Counted from the stretch's first letter, positions 1-8,414 are shown. The stretch: 42,624 nucleotides of DNA from JAAXQD01 sp032126435 (GCA_032126435.1 JAQBBE010000313.1:1-42624); one strand, 5' to 3'. Translations and numbers: made by a program. Notes: generated by a model from the sequence alone, not told the origin.

Positions 1-129
1 GATGCTGCCGGTGCATCCTCGCTCCGTCCGATCTTCTTTTCTTTTTTACGGGAGACTCGCCGATGAAGGGAACTATCCTTTTGTTTTTTTGGGTTAATTT
101 TATTGATTAGATCTCGCAATCAAAATGCT
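1..129. other. Left window edge, no gene recognised
   Basis: All three forward frames stay open from the window start until stops at about 64, 96 and 108, so the 3' end of a rightward gene could lie here. The short peptides do not identify a product. The intrinsic terminator that follows on the + strand supports a rightward transcript ending here, but the sequence to the left is needed to decide. Confidence 0.3.
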
Positions 130-166
130 AAGGGCACGCCATCATAATCCATGGGATGCCCTTTTT
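130..166 (+). terminator. Probable intrinsic terminator, rightward
   Basis: AAGGGCA (130-136) pairs with TGCCCTT (157-163). A second inner stem CCAT/ATGG extends the hairpin, and the T run reaches 166. Orientation fits a rightward gene ending at the left window edge. The opposite strand has no comparable T tract. Confidence 0.6.
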
Positions 167-172
167 ATCTAT

Positions 173-313
173 AAGCCATCTCAAAAATGCATCTAACGCC
201 CAATGGCTGCGTTCCATGCCTCCTTAAAATGCTCACATACTACAAGGTATGCTCCGCTTTTTCGTCGTTCGCGCCTTACCCTTGAGCGTAACCCACTATT
301 TTTGAGATAGCTT
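173..313. repeat. 141-bp element with 16-bp terminal inverted repeats
   Basis: AAGCCATCTCAAAAAT (173-188) is complementary in 15 of 16 positions to ATTTTTGAGATAGCTT (298-313). The interior has no useful open reading frame. Size, termini and position just after the 3' end of the NIF3-family gene fit a MITE-like or REP-like non-autonomous element. No second copy was seen in this window, so the repeat nature is inferred from its structure only. Confidence 0.5.
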
Positions 314-316
314 CAA

Positions 317-1435
317 TTATAATATCATAAAAGGGTCATTTTCAAGTCTATAGGCTTCAACTGTTACATCAATTCCGGTTTCAGACAAAAACTTTTTAAG
401 CCGATTTGTAAGTACATCAACGATCAGATGCTCTGATGCAAAATGTCCGATGTCGATGAGTCCTAAGTTTGCTGCTTCTATCGTTCTTGCCGCATGATAC
501 CCCAAATCTCCACTAATATAAACGTGTGCTTCAGACGCAATAAAGTCGTTCAGCAAGCTGGAACCGCTCCCGGTACACACAGCTGCTGTTTTTACTTCCA
601 ATTCATGGTTTCCAGCGACTTTTATGGAATTAAGGTCCAATTTCTTCTTGATGGACAGCGCAAAAGAAAGGAGGTCCATTTTTTTATCAAGCACGCCGAT
701 GCGTCCAGTACCGTGCTGGTTCTCAGCTGTAAATAGCGGATAAATATCGTAGGCCATGGTCTCATAAGGATGGTGTCTCCGAATATGTTCAACAATTCGA
801 CTTAGATCATTGTTTCGAACACGTGTTTCGATTCTCACCTCATCCACATGGGAAATTTCACCGATTTTGCCGGAGAAGGGCTTTGATGAAGTGTCCGGCT
901 TAAAAGTGCCTTTACCTTTACTTCTGAAAGAGCAGCCGGTATAGGAACCGATTTCACCGGCATTGGATTCAAAAAGTGCCCCCAAAATGCCCTTCTCATA
1001 CCCCACCGGCACATATACAACCAGCTTATACGTTTCAGCTTGTCCGGATTTTCTCAGAACTTTCAGGTCTTCGAGCCCTATCCGGCGTGCCAGGGCGTCG
1101 TTTAGCCCGTCGTTTACATTGTCAAAATTGGTATGGGCTGAAAATATTGCCATCTGGGCCTGAAGTGCCGTTTGGATGATGGATCCTTCCGGCCTTTCAA
1201 GCTGGATAGATCTTAAAGGCTGAAATATCAGGGGGTGGTGTGTGATTAAAAGGTCGACACCGTTTCTACATGCATCACCCACCACCTGAGGTGTAGGGTC
1301 CAGAGCAACCCAGATGGTTCGGACCGGCCAGTTCTTTTGTCCAATCTGAAGCCCCACATTGTCCCATTCTTCTGCCAACCAGCTTGGCGCGATGGTTTCC
1401 ATTGCCTTGATGATATCAGCGATCGTAGCTTCCAT
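317..1435 (-). CDS. NIF3/DUF34-family dinuclear metal protein (YqfO type)
   Basis: The 372-residue product belongs to the NIF3-like (DUF34, YbgI/YqfO) family of dinuclear metal-centre proteins, often labelled GTP cyclohydrolase I type 2 homologues. The cellular role is not settled. Family metal-site motifs are visible: THHPLIFQPL near residue 65, HTNFDNVNDGLND near residue 100, and a C-terminal DIGHFASEH segment. The length matches the long YqfO form, in which a PII-like domain is inserted in the middle (here roughly residues 130-250, ending around HPYETMAYDIYPL), rather than the short E. coli YbgI form. It is read leftward, downstream of the tRNA/rpoD region but separated from it by a strong terminator at 1522-1555, so it probably has its own promoter. 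The family call is sure, the biochemical activity is not. Confidence 0.93.
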   Translation of the reverse strand: MEATIADIIKAMETIAPSWLAEEWDNVGLQIGQKNWPVRTIWVALDPTPQVVGDACRNGVDLLITHHPLIFQPLRSIQLERPEGSIIQTALQAQMAIFSAHTNFDNVNDGLNDALARRIGLEDLKVLRKSGQAETYKLVVYVPVGYEKGILGALFESNAGEIGSYTGCSFRSKGKGTFKPDTSSKPFSGKIGEISHVDEVRIETRVRNNDLSRIVEHIRRHHPYETMAYDIYPLFTAENQHGTGRIGVLDKKMDLLSFALSIKKKLDLNSIKVAGNHELEVKTAAVCTGSGSSLLNDFIASEAHVYISGDLGYHAARTIEAANLGLIDIGHFASEHLIVDVLTNRLKKFLSETGIDVTVEAYRLENDPFMIL

Positions 1436-1521
1436 AATATTTTACCAACTCATATCGATAAAATAAAACCAAAATTTTGTTTATGCAAGATTCGGAAAAA
1501 TGTCTGTCATTCGTATTTCGC

Positions 1522-1555
1522 AAAAAAGGCGTGGTCATTTTTATAACCACGCCTT
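1522..1555 (-). terminator. Intrinsic terminator after the tRNA/rpoD unit
   Basis: A perfect 10-bp stem, AAGGCGTGGT (1526-1535) with ACCACGCCTT (1546-1555), has a 10-nt loop. On the minus strand it is followed directly by a run of T (A's at 1522-1527 on the plus strand). It should stop leftward transcription from tRNA and rpoD before the NIF3-family gene. Confidence 0.85.
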
Positions 1556-1728
1556 AACTTCTTCATAACCTTTAATTCCCACATCTCATGAGCGATACCG
1601 TAAGGAATAAACAGAGTAAGGGGCAAGATCTACACGTCTTACAGGTCTATAGAATATGCAAGACCATACGATATTAATACAAGAAAGTGTTAAGCGGGTG
1701 GACCTTGTCCCCATCGTCGACAAACTGA

Positions 1729-1801
1729 TGGGCCCACCTGGGATCGAACCAGGGACCGACCGGTTATGAGCCGGTGGCTCTGCCAGCTGAGCTATGGGCC
1801 C
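1729..1801 (-). tRNA. tRNA with CAU anticodon, probably tRNA-Ile2
   Basis: A complete 73-nt cloverleaf is seen on the minus strand. The 7-bp acceptor stem is GGGCCCA/TGGGCCC, the discriminator is A, the anticodon stem is ACCGG/CCGGT, the loop is CTCATAA and the anticodon is CAT. CAT tRNAs are initiator Met, elongator Met or Ile2 (lysidine-modified by TilS). The C4-G69 and C5-G68 acceptor pairs are the determinants that E. coli TilS uses for tRNA-Ile2, so Ile2 is favoured over elongator Met. CCA is not encoded: the genomic sequence after A73 is TCA, so CCA must be added. A perfect terminator lies about 170 nt downstream. Confidence 0.9.
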
Positions 1802-1823
1802 ACAAATCAATACAAGAGTAAAT

Positions 1824-1852
1824 TACCTACCCCCATAAAAATTTTTTGTCAA
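1824..1852 (-). promoter_or_regulatory. Candidate promoter for the CAU tRNA
   Basis: On the minus strand a consensus -35 TTGACA (1847-1852) is followed after 17 nt by TAGGTA (1824-1829), a poor -10. The site lies between the rpoD stop and the tRNA, so the tRNA may have its own start as well as read-through from rpoD. Confidence 0.4.
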
Positions 1853-1903
1853 GCTCTTATCGATAACACTAAAACGACATTTTCGCAATGCAACATTGCA
1901 AAA

Positions 1904-3667
1904 TCATTGTGTCTGTTCGATAAAACTTTTCAGTTTACGGCTTCTGGTGGGGTGTCTAAGTTTTCTCAAAGCTTTTGCTTCTATCTGCCTGATCCTTTCG
2001 CGGGTTACGGTAAAATCCTGCCCGACCTCTTCGAGGGTATGGTCAGCCTTTTCGCCGATCCCAAAGCGCATGCGCAACACCTTCTCCTCGCGTGGCGTCA
2101 ATGTTGCAAGAACCTTTCGAGTCTGTTCGGCAAGATTAAGACTTACAGCAGCATCTGAAGGTAACATGAATTTCTTATCTTCAATAAAATCACCCAGGTG
2201 GCTATCCTCTTCTTCCCCGATAGGGGTCTCCAAAGAAATAGGTTCTCTTGCAATTTTTAAAACTTTGCGCACCTTGACCAAAGGGACCTCCATTTTTTCC
2301 GCGATCTCCTCAGGCGTCGGCTCTCTTCCAAGCTCCTGCACAAGGTACCTGGATGTACGAATAAGCTTATTGATGGTTTCGATCATATGAACCGGAATTC
2401 GAATGGTCCTTGCCTGATCTGCAATGGCTCTTGTAATGGCCTGTCGTATCCACCAAGTGGCATACGTGCTGAATTTATATCCACGCCGATATTCGAATTT
2501 GTCTACCGCCTTCATAAGGCCGATATTCCCTTCCTGAATCAAATCTAGAAATTGCAGCCCTCTGTTGGTATATTTTTTGGCGATACTGACCACAAGGCGC
2601 AAATTGGCCTTGGTCAGTTCACTTTTGGAAGCTTTTGCGATATAGCGCCCTTCATCAACATTGGACATAATCCTTTTTAAGGAGCGACTTCCGGCCTTAA
2701 TAGCATGTTCTTGTTCTGCAATCTGATCTTTGATTCTCTCGAACTCGGTAAAAAGTAGATCAATCTCCTCTTTTGTCAGATCACAACGGGGACTGATCCA
2801 TGCAGAAAACTTTTTTTTGGTTGTGAGATTGGCACGAAGATCTTTAACGGATGTGCCCAGCTTATCCGCGCACATCAGGATCATTTTATTTCTGGAATCG
2901 AACCATTCGATATCCTCTCTGATCAGCTTTTCAATTTTATCTAACACAACATTTTCAAAACGCCAATCTTTTAGCAGTTCGAAAATCTTTTTGTTTCTTC
3001 GAGTGACACATCTTCGGATACGACGCTGTTCATCAGGATCGAGATTGGATAAAAAAAGTTTCTCCCTGAACACCTCGATTTCTTCATGAACCGACTGAAT
3101 CTCATGTATTGTTTTTAATAAATTATCGATCTGGAGCGCTTCATCAACATAAGTGTCCTCATCGTCCATTTCTCGGACATCTCTCAATACCTGCTTGAGT
3201 CGCAGCTCTCCACATTTTATTTGTCTCCCAAGTTCCAAAATACAATTTACACCAACGGTGGTGTCTATTAACGCCCTTAAAACTTCCCGTTCACCGGCTT
3301 CAATCTCCTTGGCGATGACAACCTCACCTTCTCTGCTTAGCAGGGTCACCAATCCCATTTCTCGTAAATACATTTTAACAGGATCCGTTACTGATCCAAA
3401 ATCAGGGGCAGACGTGTCCGAAACCTTCATTTTTCTTACGGCGGGCAGCTTATTCTTTTTCTCGTCGATGATTTCAATATTGAGCTCGTTAAACATTATG
3501 AGCGTTTCATCGATTTGTTCCAGTGAAACCATGTTCTCTGGAAGCGCCTTGTTAATTTCATCATACGTTAAAAAACCCTTTTGTTTTCCTTTTGAAATCA
3601 GCTTCTCCAGGGTTTTCGGGGTTATATTCTTTCTTTTTTTTGTTTTTTTAGCGGCTTTTTTTGCCAT
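1904..3667 (-). CDS. rpoD: Primary sigma factor RpoD (sigma-70)
   Basis: The 587-residue product is the housekeeping sigma factor that directs RNA polymerase to -35/-10 promoters. Domain order is complete: a lysine-rich N terminus and region 1.1, region 1.2 (DPVKMYLREMG), an acidic non-conserved region (about residues 130-330), region 2 with NLRLVVSIAKKYTNRGLQ and the -10-reading segment TYATWWIRQAITRAI, region 3, and region 4 with the helix-turn-helix TVTRERIRQIEAKALRKLR. The start is set by GGGAGG nine nt before ATG. It follows dnaG by 39 nt in the same direction, the classical dnaG-rpoD half of the macromolecular synthesis operon. No rpsU was found in the window. The consensus promoters elsewhere in this window fit an ordinary sigma-70. 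Confidence 0.98.
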   Translation of the reverse strand: MAKKAAKKTKKRKNITPKTLEKLISKGKQKGFLTYDEINKALPENMVSLEQIDETLIMFNELNIEIIDEKKNKLPAVRKMKVSDTSAPDFGSVTDPVKMYLREMGLVTLLSREGEVVIAKEIEAGEREVLRALIDTTVGVNCILELGRQIKCGELRLKQVLRDVREMDDEDTYVDEALQIDNLLKTIHEIQSVHEEIEVFREKLFLSNLDPDEQRRIRRCVTRRNKKIFELLKDWRFENVVLDKIEKLIREDIEWFDSRNKMILMCADKLGTSVKDLRANLTTKKKFSAWISPRCDLTKEEIDLLFTEFERIKDQIAEQEHAIKAGSRSLKRIMSNVDEGRYIAKASKSELTKANLRLVVSIAKKYTNRGLQFLDLIQEGNIGLMKAVDKFEYRRGYKFSTYATWWIRQAITRAIADQARTIRIPVHMIETINKLIRTSRYLVQELGREPTPEEIAEKMEVPLVKVRKVLKIAREPISLETPIGEEEDSHLGDFIEDKKFMLPSDAAVSLNLAEQTRKVLATLTPREEKVLRMRFGIGEKADHTLEEVGQDFTVTRERIRQIEAKALRKLRHPTRSRKLKSFIEQTQ

Positions 3668-3706
3668 GTAGCTGAGCCTCCCTTGGACGCCAGTGAGTTA
3701 CTTTTT

Positions 3707-5491
3707 TTATTTCAACAGCGCCATCTTCTTTTTTTCAGCGAGCACTGCCATCTTTTGTTTTTTATTCAACAACTTCAGAAGCAATTCGGTATCATTCCTT
3801 GCTTCTGCTTCTTTTATTTTTTCGATCAACAAATTTTTATTTTTATTTCGTATCGATTCAAACCGGGTTATAATCCCAAGGCATGCCTCATGATTCCAAA
3901 CATCCTCTCCTATCGCCAGAGAGGATACCAAGTTCTTTTGGGCTTTATTGTCAATTAAATCAATCAGATCAGACACCCGTATTTCAGAGCGATCTTTATT
4001 CTTCAGGATCGTTTGTCCAATGGATCTTAAGTCGTTATCTTCAAAAAGGTCGAGTATATTACGCTCGGCGATTTCTGAAAATATTTGTGGAAATTCCAGC
4101 ATCATTGTGATGATCTGCCGCTCCATTCGATCCCACTTGCTTTTCAGAACTTTTCCCTGATCCTTAAAAGGAGCACCCTTCCGAACCGTTATTTTTCGAA
4201 CCCTTTCCAGAACAGCAGACTCATCGATGTTGATACGCTCGGCAAGATCTTTGATGTATAAAGATCTTGCCACGCTATCATTAATAGATGCCAGAGGTTC
4301 TTTCAACTCTGAAATCACACGGATTTTTCCTTCATTGGAAAGTCCGTGCTTCTTAACCGCAGAGTTCATGAGAAAAGAAATGATACCCTGTGCTTGGGAA
4401 ACAAGATCCAGAAACGCGTCGACTCCGAATTCGAATAGATATGAATCCGGATCATATCCCTCAGGTAAAACAAGAATCTGAGCATCAATATATCCTTTGT
4501 CAAATACCTCTATGCTTCTTTTGGCTGCCTTGATGCCGGCATCGTCTGAATCAAAGACAAGTATGACGTTACCACCCTTTCCGATAAATCCTCTAAGAAT
4601 CTGAATATGTTCGGCTGTTATCGCTGTCCCTAAAGTTGCGACGGAATTCTGAATGCCGTGCTGATGCAGAGCCAATAGATCAAAATAACCCTCAACGATG
4701 TAAACCGCTTCACTCTGTCGACATTTTAATTTAGCCAGATGCAGACCGTACAACGAGCTGCTTTTGTTATATAATAGTGTTTCCGGCGAGTTAAGATATT
4801 TCGGCATGGAATCATCGAGGACCCGGCCCCCGAATCCAATTACATGCATATTTGATCCGAAAATCGGAAAGATGATACGTCCTCTAAAACGATCGTAAAA
4901 ACCATCTTGGTTTTTCCTTTGAACAATCAATCCGGATTTTTCAACCGTGCTCGACGGAATCCCCTTTTTCGAGAAATAGTTTAACAGATGATCCCAGCCT
5001 TCCTGCGCATATCCAAGACAAAAGGTGTCGATGATTTCTCTGCTCAACCCTCGTTTCTTAAGATAGGTCATCGCTCGCTTTCCCGAAGGCCTTCCAAGCA
5101 ACTCTTGGTGATAAAAATCCATCGCTTGTCTATTCACAGACAGCATGTCTTCCCTTTCATCGATCCGCCTTTTTTGTTCCGGAGACAGGGTTCGAGTGGG
5201 GATATGGATTCCATATCTTCTGGCGAGCATCAACGCCGCATCGGGAAATAAAATACCATCGCGCTTCATAATAAAACTAAAAACATTTCCGCCGGTGGCA
5301 CAACCGAAGCAATAAAATATCTGTTTTTGAGGACTTACGGTAAAAGAAGGGGTTTTTTCCGAATGAAAAGGACAGAGACCAACGAAGTTTCTCCCGGCCT
5401 TTTTCAGATATACGACGTCCGAAACGACTTCCACAATATCCGCCGCATTTTTAATTTCTAAAACTTTATCTTCAGGAATATAAACTGCCAA
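3707..5491 (-). CDS. dnaG: DNA primase DnaG
   Basis: This is the primase that lays RNA primers at the replication fork. The N-terminal CHC2 zinc site is visible as C40, H43, C61 and C64 if translation starts at the TTG at 5491; these are the residue numbers of the E. coli zinc ligands. That TTG is nine nt after GGAGG. Another TTG nine nt further upstream touches the GGAGG and is less likely, and there is no ATG in a suitable place. The TOPRIM core shows EGYFDLLALH and FDSDDAGIKAA. The C-terminal, DnaB-interacting part is weakly conserved, as usual. Length is about 594 residues, normal for the family. It is the first gene of a dnaG-rpoD unit, with a leader of about 270 nt behind a consensus promoter at 5774-5802. 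Confidence 0.97.
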   Translation of the reverse strand: MAVYIPEDKVLEIKNAADIVEVVSDVVYLKKAGRNFVGLCPFHSEKTPSFTVSPQKQIFYCFGCATGGNVFSFIMKRDGILFPDAALMLARRYGIHIPTRTLSPEQKRRIDEREDMLSVNRQAMDFYHQELLGRPSGKRAMTYLKKRGLSREIIDTFCLGYAQEGWDHLLNYFSKKGIPSSTVEKSGLIVQRKNQDGFYDRFRGRIIFPIFGSNMHVIGFGGRVLDDSMPKYLNSPETLLYNKSSSLYGLHLAKLKCRQSEAVYIVEGYFDLLALHQHGIQNSVATLGTAITAEHIQILRGFIGKGGNVILVFDSDDAGIKAAKRSIEVFDKGYIDAQILVLPEGYDPDSYLFEFGVDAFLDLVSQAQGIISFLMNSAVKKHGLSNEGKIRVISELKEPLASINDSVARSLYIKDLAERINIDESAVLERVRKITVRKGAPFKDQGKVLKSKWDRMERQIITMMLEFPQIFSEIAERNILDLFEDNDLRSIGQTILKNKDRSEIRVSDLIDLIDNKAQKNLVSSLAIGEDVWNHEACLGIITRFESIRNKNKNLLIEKIKEAEARNDTELLLKLLNKKQKMAVLAEKKKMALLK

Positions 5492-5656
5492 AAAGACCAA
5501 CCTCCATCAATAAATGGAATGACTGACAAATCCGGAACTGATCATGATGGGAGGACTTAAATAGGATGAAGTCTTATAACTTTAATTATGTGCTCAGGTT
5601 GATATATTTGAAGATCATTATCTTTTTTAGGGACAAGTCTCATTGAAAAGCCAATC

Positions 5657-5690
5657 TTTGACAAATTTCTAAAAAGTCTTTTACGAGCCA
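5657..5690 (+). repeat. Half copy of the CTCGTAAAAAGTC repeat family
   Basis: TTTGACAAATTTCTAAAAAG followed by TCTTT matches the left arm of the full element at 19236-19329 with few changes. The right arm is missing. It lies inside the long leader of dnaG. Confidence 0.5.
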
Positions 5691-5773
5691 AAGCGTCAAA
5701 TATATTCACGGATCAAGAAAAAATAACTTTCCACCGAACAGCATCTATTAAACCCTTAATATTTTAACCTGAA

Positions 5774-5802
5774 ATAGTAACTATTAAAATTTGTTTTGTC
5801 AA
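5774..5802 (-). promoter_or_regulatory. Sigma-70 promoter of dnaG-rpoD
   Basis: On the minus strand TTGACA (5797-5802) is separated by exactly 17 nt from TACTAT (5774-5779). The predicted start near 5767 gives a leader of about 270 nt before dnaG. No other leftward gene lies between it and dnaG. Confidence 0.75.
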
Positions 5803-5845
5803 GAATTTAGTCGTTAAAATCTACTCAACATATTGACCATGCGCG

Positions 5846-6577
5846 TTATTTTTGTTTTTTTAGAACCTCGATGGCTTCCTTAAGCTTCAAGCTGCCGCTG
5901 TAGAGTGCCCTGCCGATAATAACGCCGACAACTCCGATGGTTTCTAACGGTATTAGATTTTGAATATCTTCTATGGATGAAATGCCGCCCGAAGCAACCA
6001 CCGGTATGTTAACAGCTTCCGCCAATCTCCGGGTTTCCTCGATGTTCGGTCCTGTCTGCATTCCGTCTCTATGAATATCCGTAAAATTGATGGCGGCGAC
6101 GCCGCTGTCTTCGAACTGGATTGCAAGATCGACAGCTTTGATTTGAGTTGTCTTTGTCCATCCTTCAATTGCAACCCATCCGTTTCGGGCATCGATCCCT
6201 ACAACAATTTGTCCAGGAAATTCTTTGCATGCATCCTTAACGAGTTTCGGATTTCGAATGGCCTCGGTACCCATAACAACCCTTTTGACCCCGATTTCGA
6301 GGAACATCCTGATGGTTCTTTCGTTCCGGATTCCACCCCCAACCTGTATATGGGCATCGACACTATTTATGATTTTTCTTATTGAACCGAGATTTTGAGG
6401 ACTTTTTTCAATTGCCCCGTCGAGATCGACAACATGAATAAATTCAGCACCTTCATCCTCCCATCTCTTCGCCATGGCGGCGGGATCATCGGAAAAAACG
6501 GTTTCTGAATCCATTCTTCCCTGAAAAAGCCGCACACATTTTCCATTTTTTATATCGACTGCAGGTATAACATCCAT
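5846..6577 (-). CDS. hisA: HisA, ProFAR isomerase
   Basis: This is phosphoribosylformimino-5-aminoimidazole carboxamide ribotide isomerase, step four of histidine synthesis, a cytosolic TIM barrel. The start is placed at the ATG giving MDVIPAVDIKNGKCVRL, as in the family; the frame is open another 64 codons upstream, but that part overlaps the lipoprotein gene and does not resemble HisA. Catalytic aspartates are D8 (AVDIKNG) and the one in GIDARNGW. Both phosphate-binding halves are seen (GGGIRNERTI and VASGGISS). Length 243 residues is typical. It begins 4 nt after the lipoprotein stop and shares direction with hisB, so the three genes are probably cotranscribed. The usual partners hisH and hisF are not in the window. 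Confidence 0.97.
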   Translation of the reverse strand: MDVIPAVDIKNGKCVRLFQGRMDSETVFSDDPAAMAKRWEDEGAEFIHVVDLDGAIEKSPQNLGSIRKIINSVDAHIQVGGGIRNERTIRMFLEIGVKRVVMGTEAIRNPKLVKDACKEFPGQIVVGIDARNGWVAIEGWTKTTQIKAVDLAIQFEDSGVAAINFTDIHRDGMQTGPNIEETRRLAEAVNIPVVASGGISSIEDIQNLIPLETIGVVGVIIGRALYSGSLKLKEAIEVLKKQK

Positions 6578-6581
6578 AGTT

Positions 6582-7298
6582 TTATTGATTCGATAAGCCT
6601 TTGGCTGAAACGGGAAAGGTGTTAAGCACACCTTCAAGACCGGATACGGCCAACTCCTGTGCCGTAATCCATCTGCCCCCTCTGCGTAAAAAGGTGCCCA
6701 GTTGATAAAGATCTTCAAACAGTGACTGTTGCGTTTCATCAAAGTTGCCGCCCCACAACAACCGCCCATCCCTCACACCGATAAGATGGATATCAAATGC
6801 CACAGAAGCGGGAACCTCGACGGAATATTTCGTACCGATGCGTTCCCTGAAACGAAATAGATGCCCAACGATTACGGCATCGGCACCCAGATCGCGTCCT
6901 GTTTCGATCCATAAATCTTGTTCTGACAAGGCATTTTTACTTTCTGCCTGAAAGTCTGACATAACTCCCCGGGGCTGACTGGCGGGTATGAATTCAATAT
7001 CTTTTCGTTCCTTTAGTAAAATGAACACCTGATCCGTCAAGATGCGGGAAGCGCTTTCAGTTACCGGGCCGGTCATAAACACTTTGCCGCAGACCGGACA
7101 ACGGGCATCAACATTTTGTCCATACACTCCGGCCATATCTTCAAAAGGAAAAATCAGAATTTTTTTTACCTCAAACGGCAGGGGGGGCCGATCTTTAACG
7201 ACGGTATTGTTTGCACATGCCGATACAAGAAGCATAAGCGCAAAAAGAAAAGCGCTAAGCAATTTCGGTTTTTTTTCCGGGTCGGTTTTTTTAAGCAT
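6582..7298 (-). CDS. Lipoprotein of unknown function with a CPVCG motif
   Basis: The 238-residue product starts with a basic n-region, a hydrophobic stretch and the lipobox LVSAC (Cys28), so it should be lipidated and anchored at an envelope membrane. After processing it shows KKILIFPFEDMAGVYG, a beta-strand opening like that of TolB-N/CsgG/FlgT-type lipoproteins, then CPVCG (Cys67, Cys70), and a region ending LGADAVIVGHLFRFRER, reminiscent of lipoproteins that bind partner proteins in outer-membrane assemblies. This resemblance is weak and I do not name a family. The CxxC pair is unusual in an exported lipoprotein and could be a disulfide or a metal site. It lies between hisB and hisA with only 4 nt before hisA, so expression with histidine genes is likely even if the function is unrelated. 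Confidence 0.8.
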   Translation of the reverse strand: MLKKTDPEKKPKLLSAFLFALMLLVSACANNTVVKDRPPLPFEVKKILIFPFEDMAGVYGQNVDARCPVCGKVFMTGPVTESASRILTDQVFILLKERKDIEFIPASQPRGVMSDFQAESKNALSEQDLWIETGRDLGADAVIVGHLFRFRERIGTKYSVEVPASVAFDIHLIGVRDGRLLWGGNFDETQQSLFEDLYQLGTFLRRGGRWITAQELAVSGLEGVLNTFPVSAKGLSNQ

Positions 7299-7358
7299 GA
7301 CGTCTTTTGAGGGTGATTCCTTTACCAGAACTTCTTACTATTGAGGGAATTTTTAGAT

Positions 7359-7946
7359 TTACAATGTGCCCTTTGATGAATGAATATCTTTAATCCGCAC
7401 ATCAATAGAAACGGCCTGATCCAGAGCCCTTCCGGCAGCTTTAAAAATCGATTCATTAATATGATGCTCATTTTCACCGTAAAAAACATTGACATGAAGA
7501 TTCATCCCGCATCGGTTTGAAAATGCTCTTAAAAATTCTTTGGTCAGAGCGGTGAACGTATTTCCGTCAATGTTCGTTTTTGGAGGGACATTGCAAACCA
7601 GAAAAGGACGTTTTGACAAATCAACGGCAACAGAAGCAAGTGCATCATCCATGGGTATAACAGCATGACCAAATCGCTGGATGCCTTTTCTGTCTCCTAA
7701 AGCCATGTTAAAAGCATCCCCAAGGACAAGCCCGGAATCTTCTATTGTGTGATGATAATCGACATCAATGTCTCCCGTTGCATCAACGGAGAGGTCAAAA
7801 AAACCGTGAACTGCAAAAAGTGTCAGCATATGATCATAAAAAGGTATGCCTGTAGATATCTTGACTTTTCCACTTCCGTCCAGATTTAGCTTCACACAAA
7901 TTTGGGTTTCTTTGGTATCCCGTTTAATTTCAGCCGTCCGTTCCAT
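7359..7946 (-). CDS. hisB: HisB, imidazoleglycerol-phosphate dehydratase
   Basis: The 195-residue enzyme removes water from imidazole glycerol phosphate, step six of histidine synthesis. It is the stand-alone dehydratase form, without the N-terminal phosphatase domain of the E. coli fusion. The metal-binding repeats are visible: DHMLTLFAVHG and DYHHTIEDSG in the first half, GENEHHINESIFKA in the second. RSNRCGMNLH-like spacing before the second motif is as in the family. It is the first gene of the hisB-lipoprotein-hisA run, with a possible promoter at 7991-8020. The pathway neighbours hisG, hisD, hisC, hisH and hisF are not in the window. Confidence 0.97.
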   Translation of the reverse strand: MERTAEIKRDTKETQICVKLNLDGSGKVKISTGIPFYDHMLTLFAVHGFFDLSVDATGDIDVDYHHTIEDSGLVLGDAFNMALGDRKGIQRFGHAVIPMDDALASVAVDLSKRPFLVCNVPPKTNIDGNTFTALTKEFLRAFSNRCGMNLHVNVFYGENEHHINESIFKAAGRALDQAVSIDVRIKDIHSSKGTL

Positions 7947-7990
7947 AATATAATTGATCCTTATTTTTTAAGAGTCGTCACCTTGACTGG

Positions 7991-8020
7991 ATTTTACAGT
8001 AATATCACAACGGATCGCAA
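7991..8020 (-). promoter_or_regulatory. Candidate promoter of hisB
   Basis: On the minus strand TTGCGA (8015-8020) is followed after 18 nt by TAAAAT (7991-7996), about 45 nt before the hisB start codon. Four of six bases match at the -35 site and five of six at the -10 site. Confidence 0.4.
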
Positions 8021-8148
8021 ATAAAATTATCTCCATTGGGGTTGTGGTAAAATTTGATGTAAGAAATACCGATTCACCATCCAACGTTCTTATACTATAA
8101 CAGTTTCACAAAAAAAAACAACTGATCAATTAAAAAGATCTCATCGAC

Positions 8149-8186
8149 AAAAAAATAAGGACCTGGAGATAGAACCTCCAAGTCCT
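8149..8186 (-). terminator. Intrinsic terminator of tRNA-Ala
   Basis: An 11-bp stem (8158-8168 with 8176-8186, one G-U pair in RNA) has a 7-nt loop. On the minus strand it is followed by TTATTTTTTTG. It sits 14 nt after the tRNA 3' end. Confidence 0.88.
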
Positions 8187-8200
8187 CGATTTTCTCGGTA

Positions 8201-8273
8201 TGGAGATGAAGGGATTTGAACCCTCGACCTCGGCGTTGCGAACGCCGCGCTCTCCCAACTGAGCTACATCCCC
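8201..8273 (-). tRNA. tRNA-Ala (CGC anticodon)
   Basis: A complete 73-nt cloverleaf is seen on the minus strand. The acceptor stem is GGGGATG/CATCTCC with the G3-U70 wobble pair that is the alanine identity element. The anticodon stem CGGCG/CGCCG closes the loop TTCGCAA, giving anticodon CGC for codon GCG. The discriminator is A, and CCA is not encoded (the genome continues TAC). A terminator follows at 8149-8186, so it is a single-gene unit. Confidence 0.95.
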
Positions 8274-8414
8274 ACAGGATATTTTGTGGACCATATCAAT
8301 TTGAAAGAATGCAGTCAATTCAAAAATTTCGGCAAAAAAACCTTCCGGCAAACTGAACGGCCAAAAATAATTGACCCGCAGGGTTAATGTTTAATATAAG
8401 TACATAGGTTGAGC

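Noticed and set aside
1586..1810. 74-codon frame over the CAU tRNA
   Set aside because: It is translated tRNA sequence, not a protein.
6578..6769. 64-codon N-terminal extension of HisA
   Set aside because: It overlaps the lipoprotein gene, and family HisA proteins start at the later methionine.
8130..8351. 73-codon frame over tRNA-Ala
   Set aside because: It is translated tRNA and terminator sequence.
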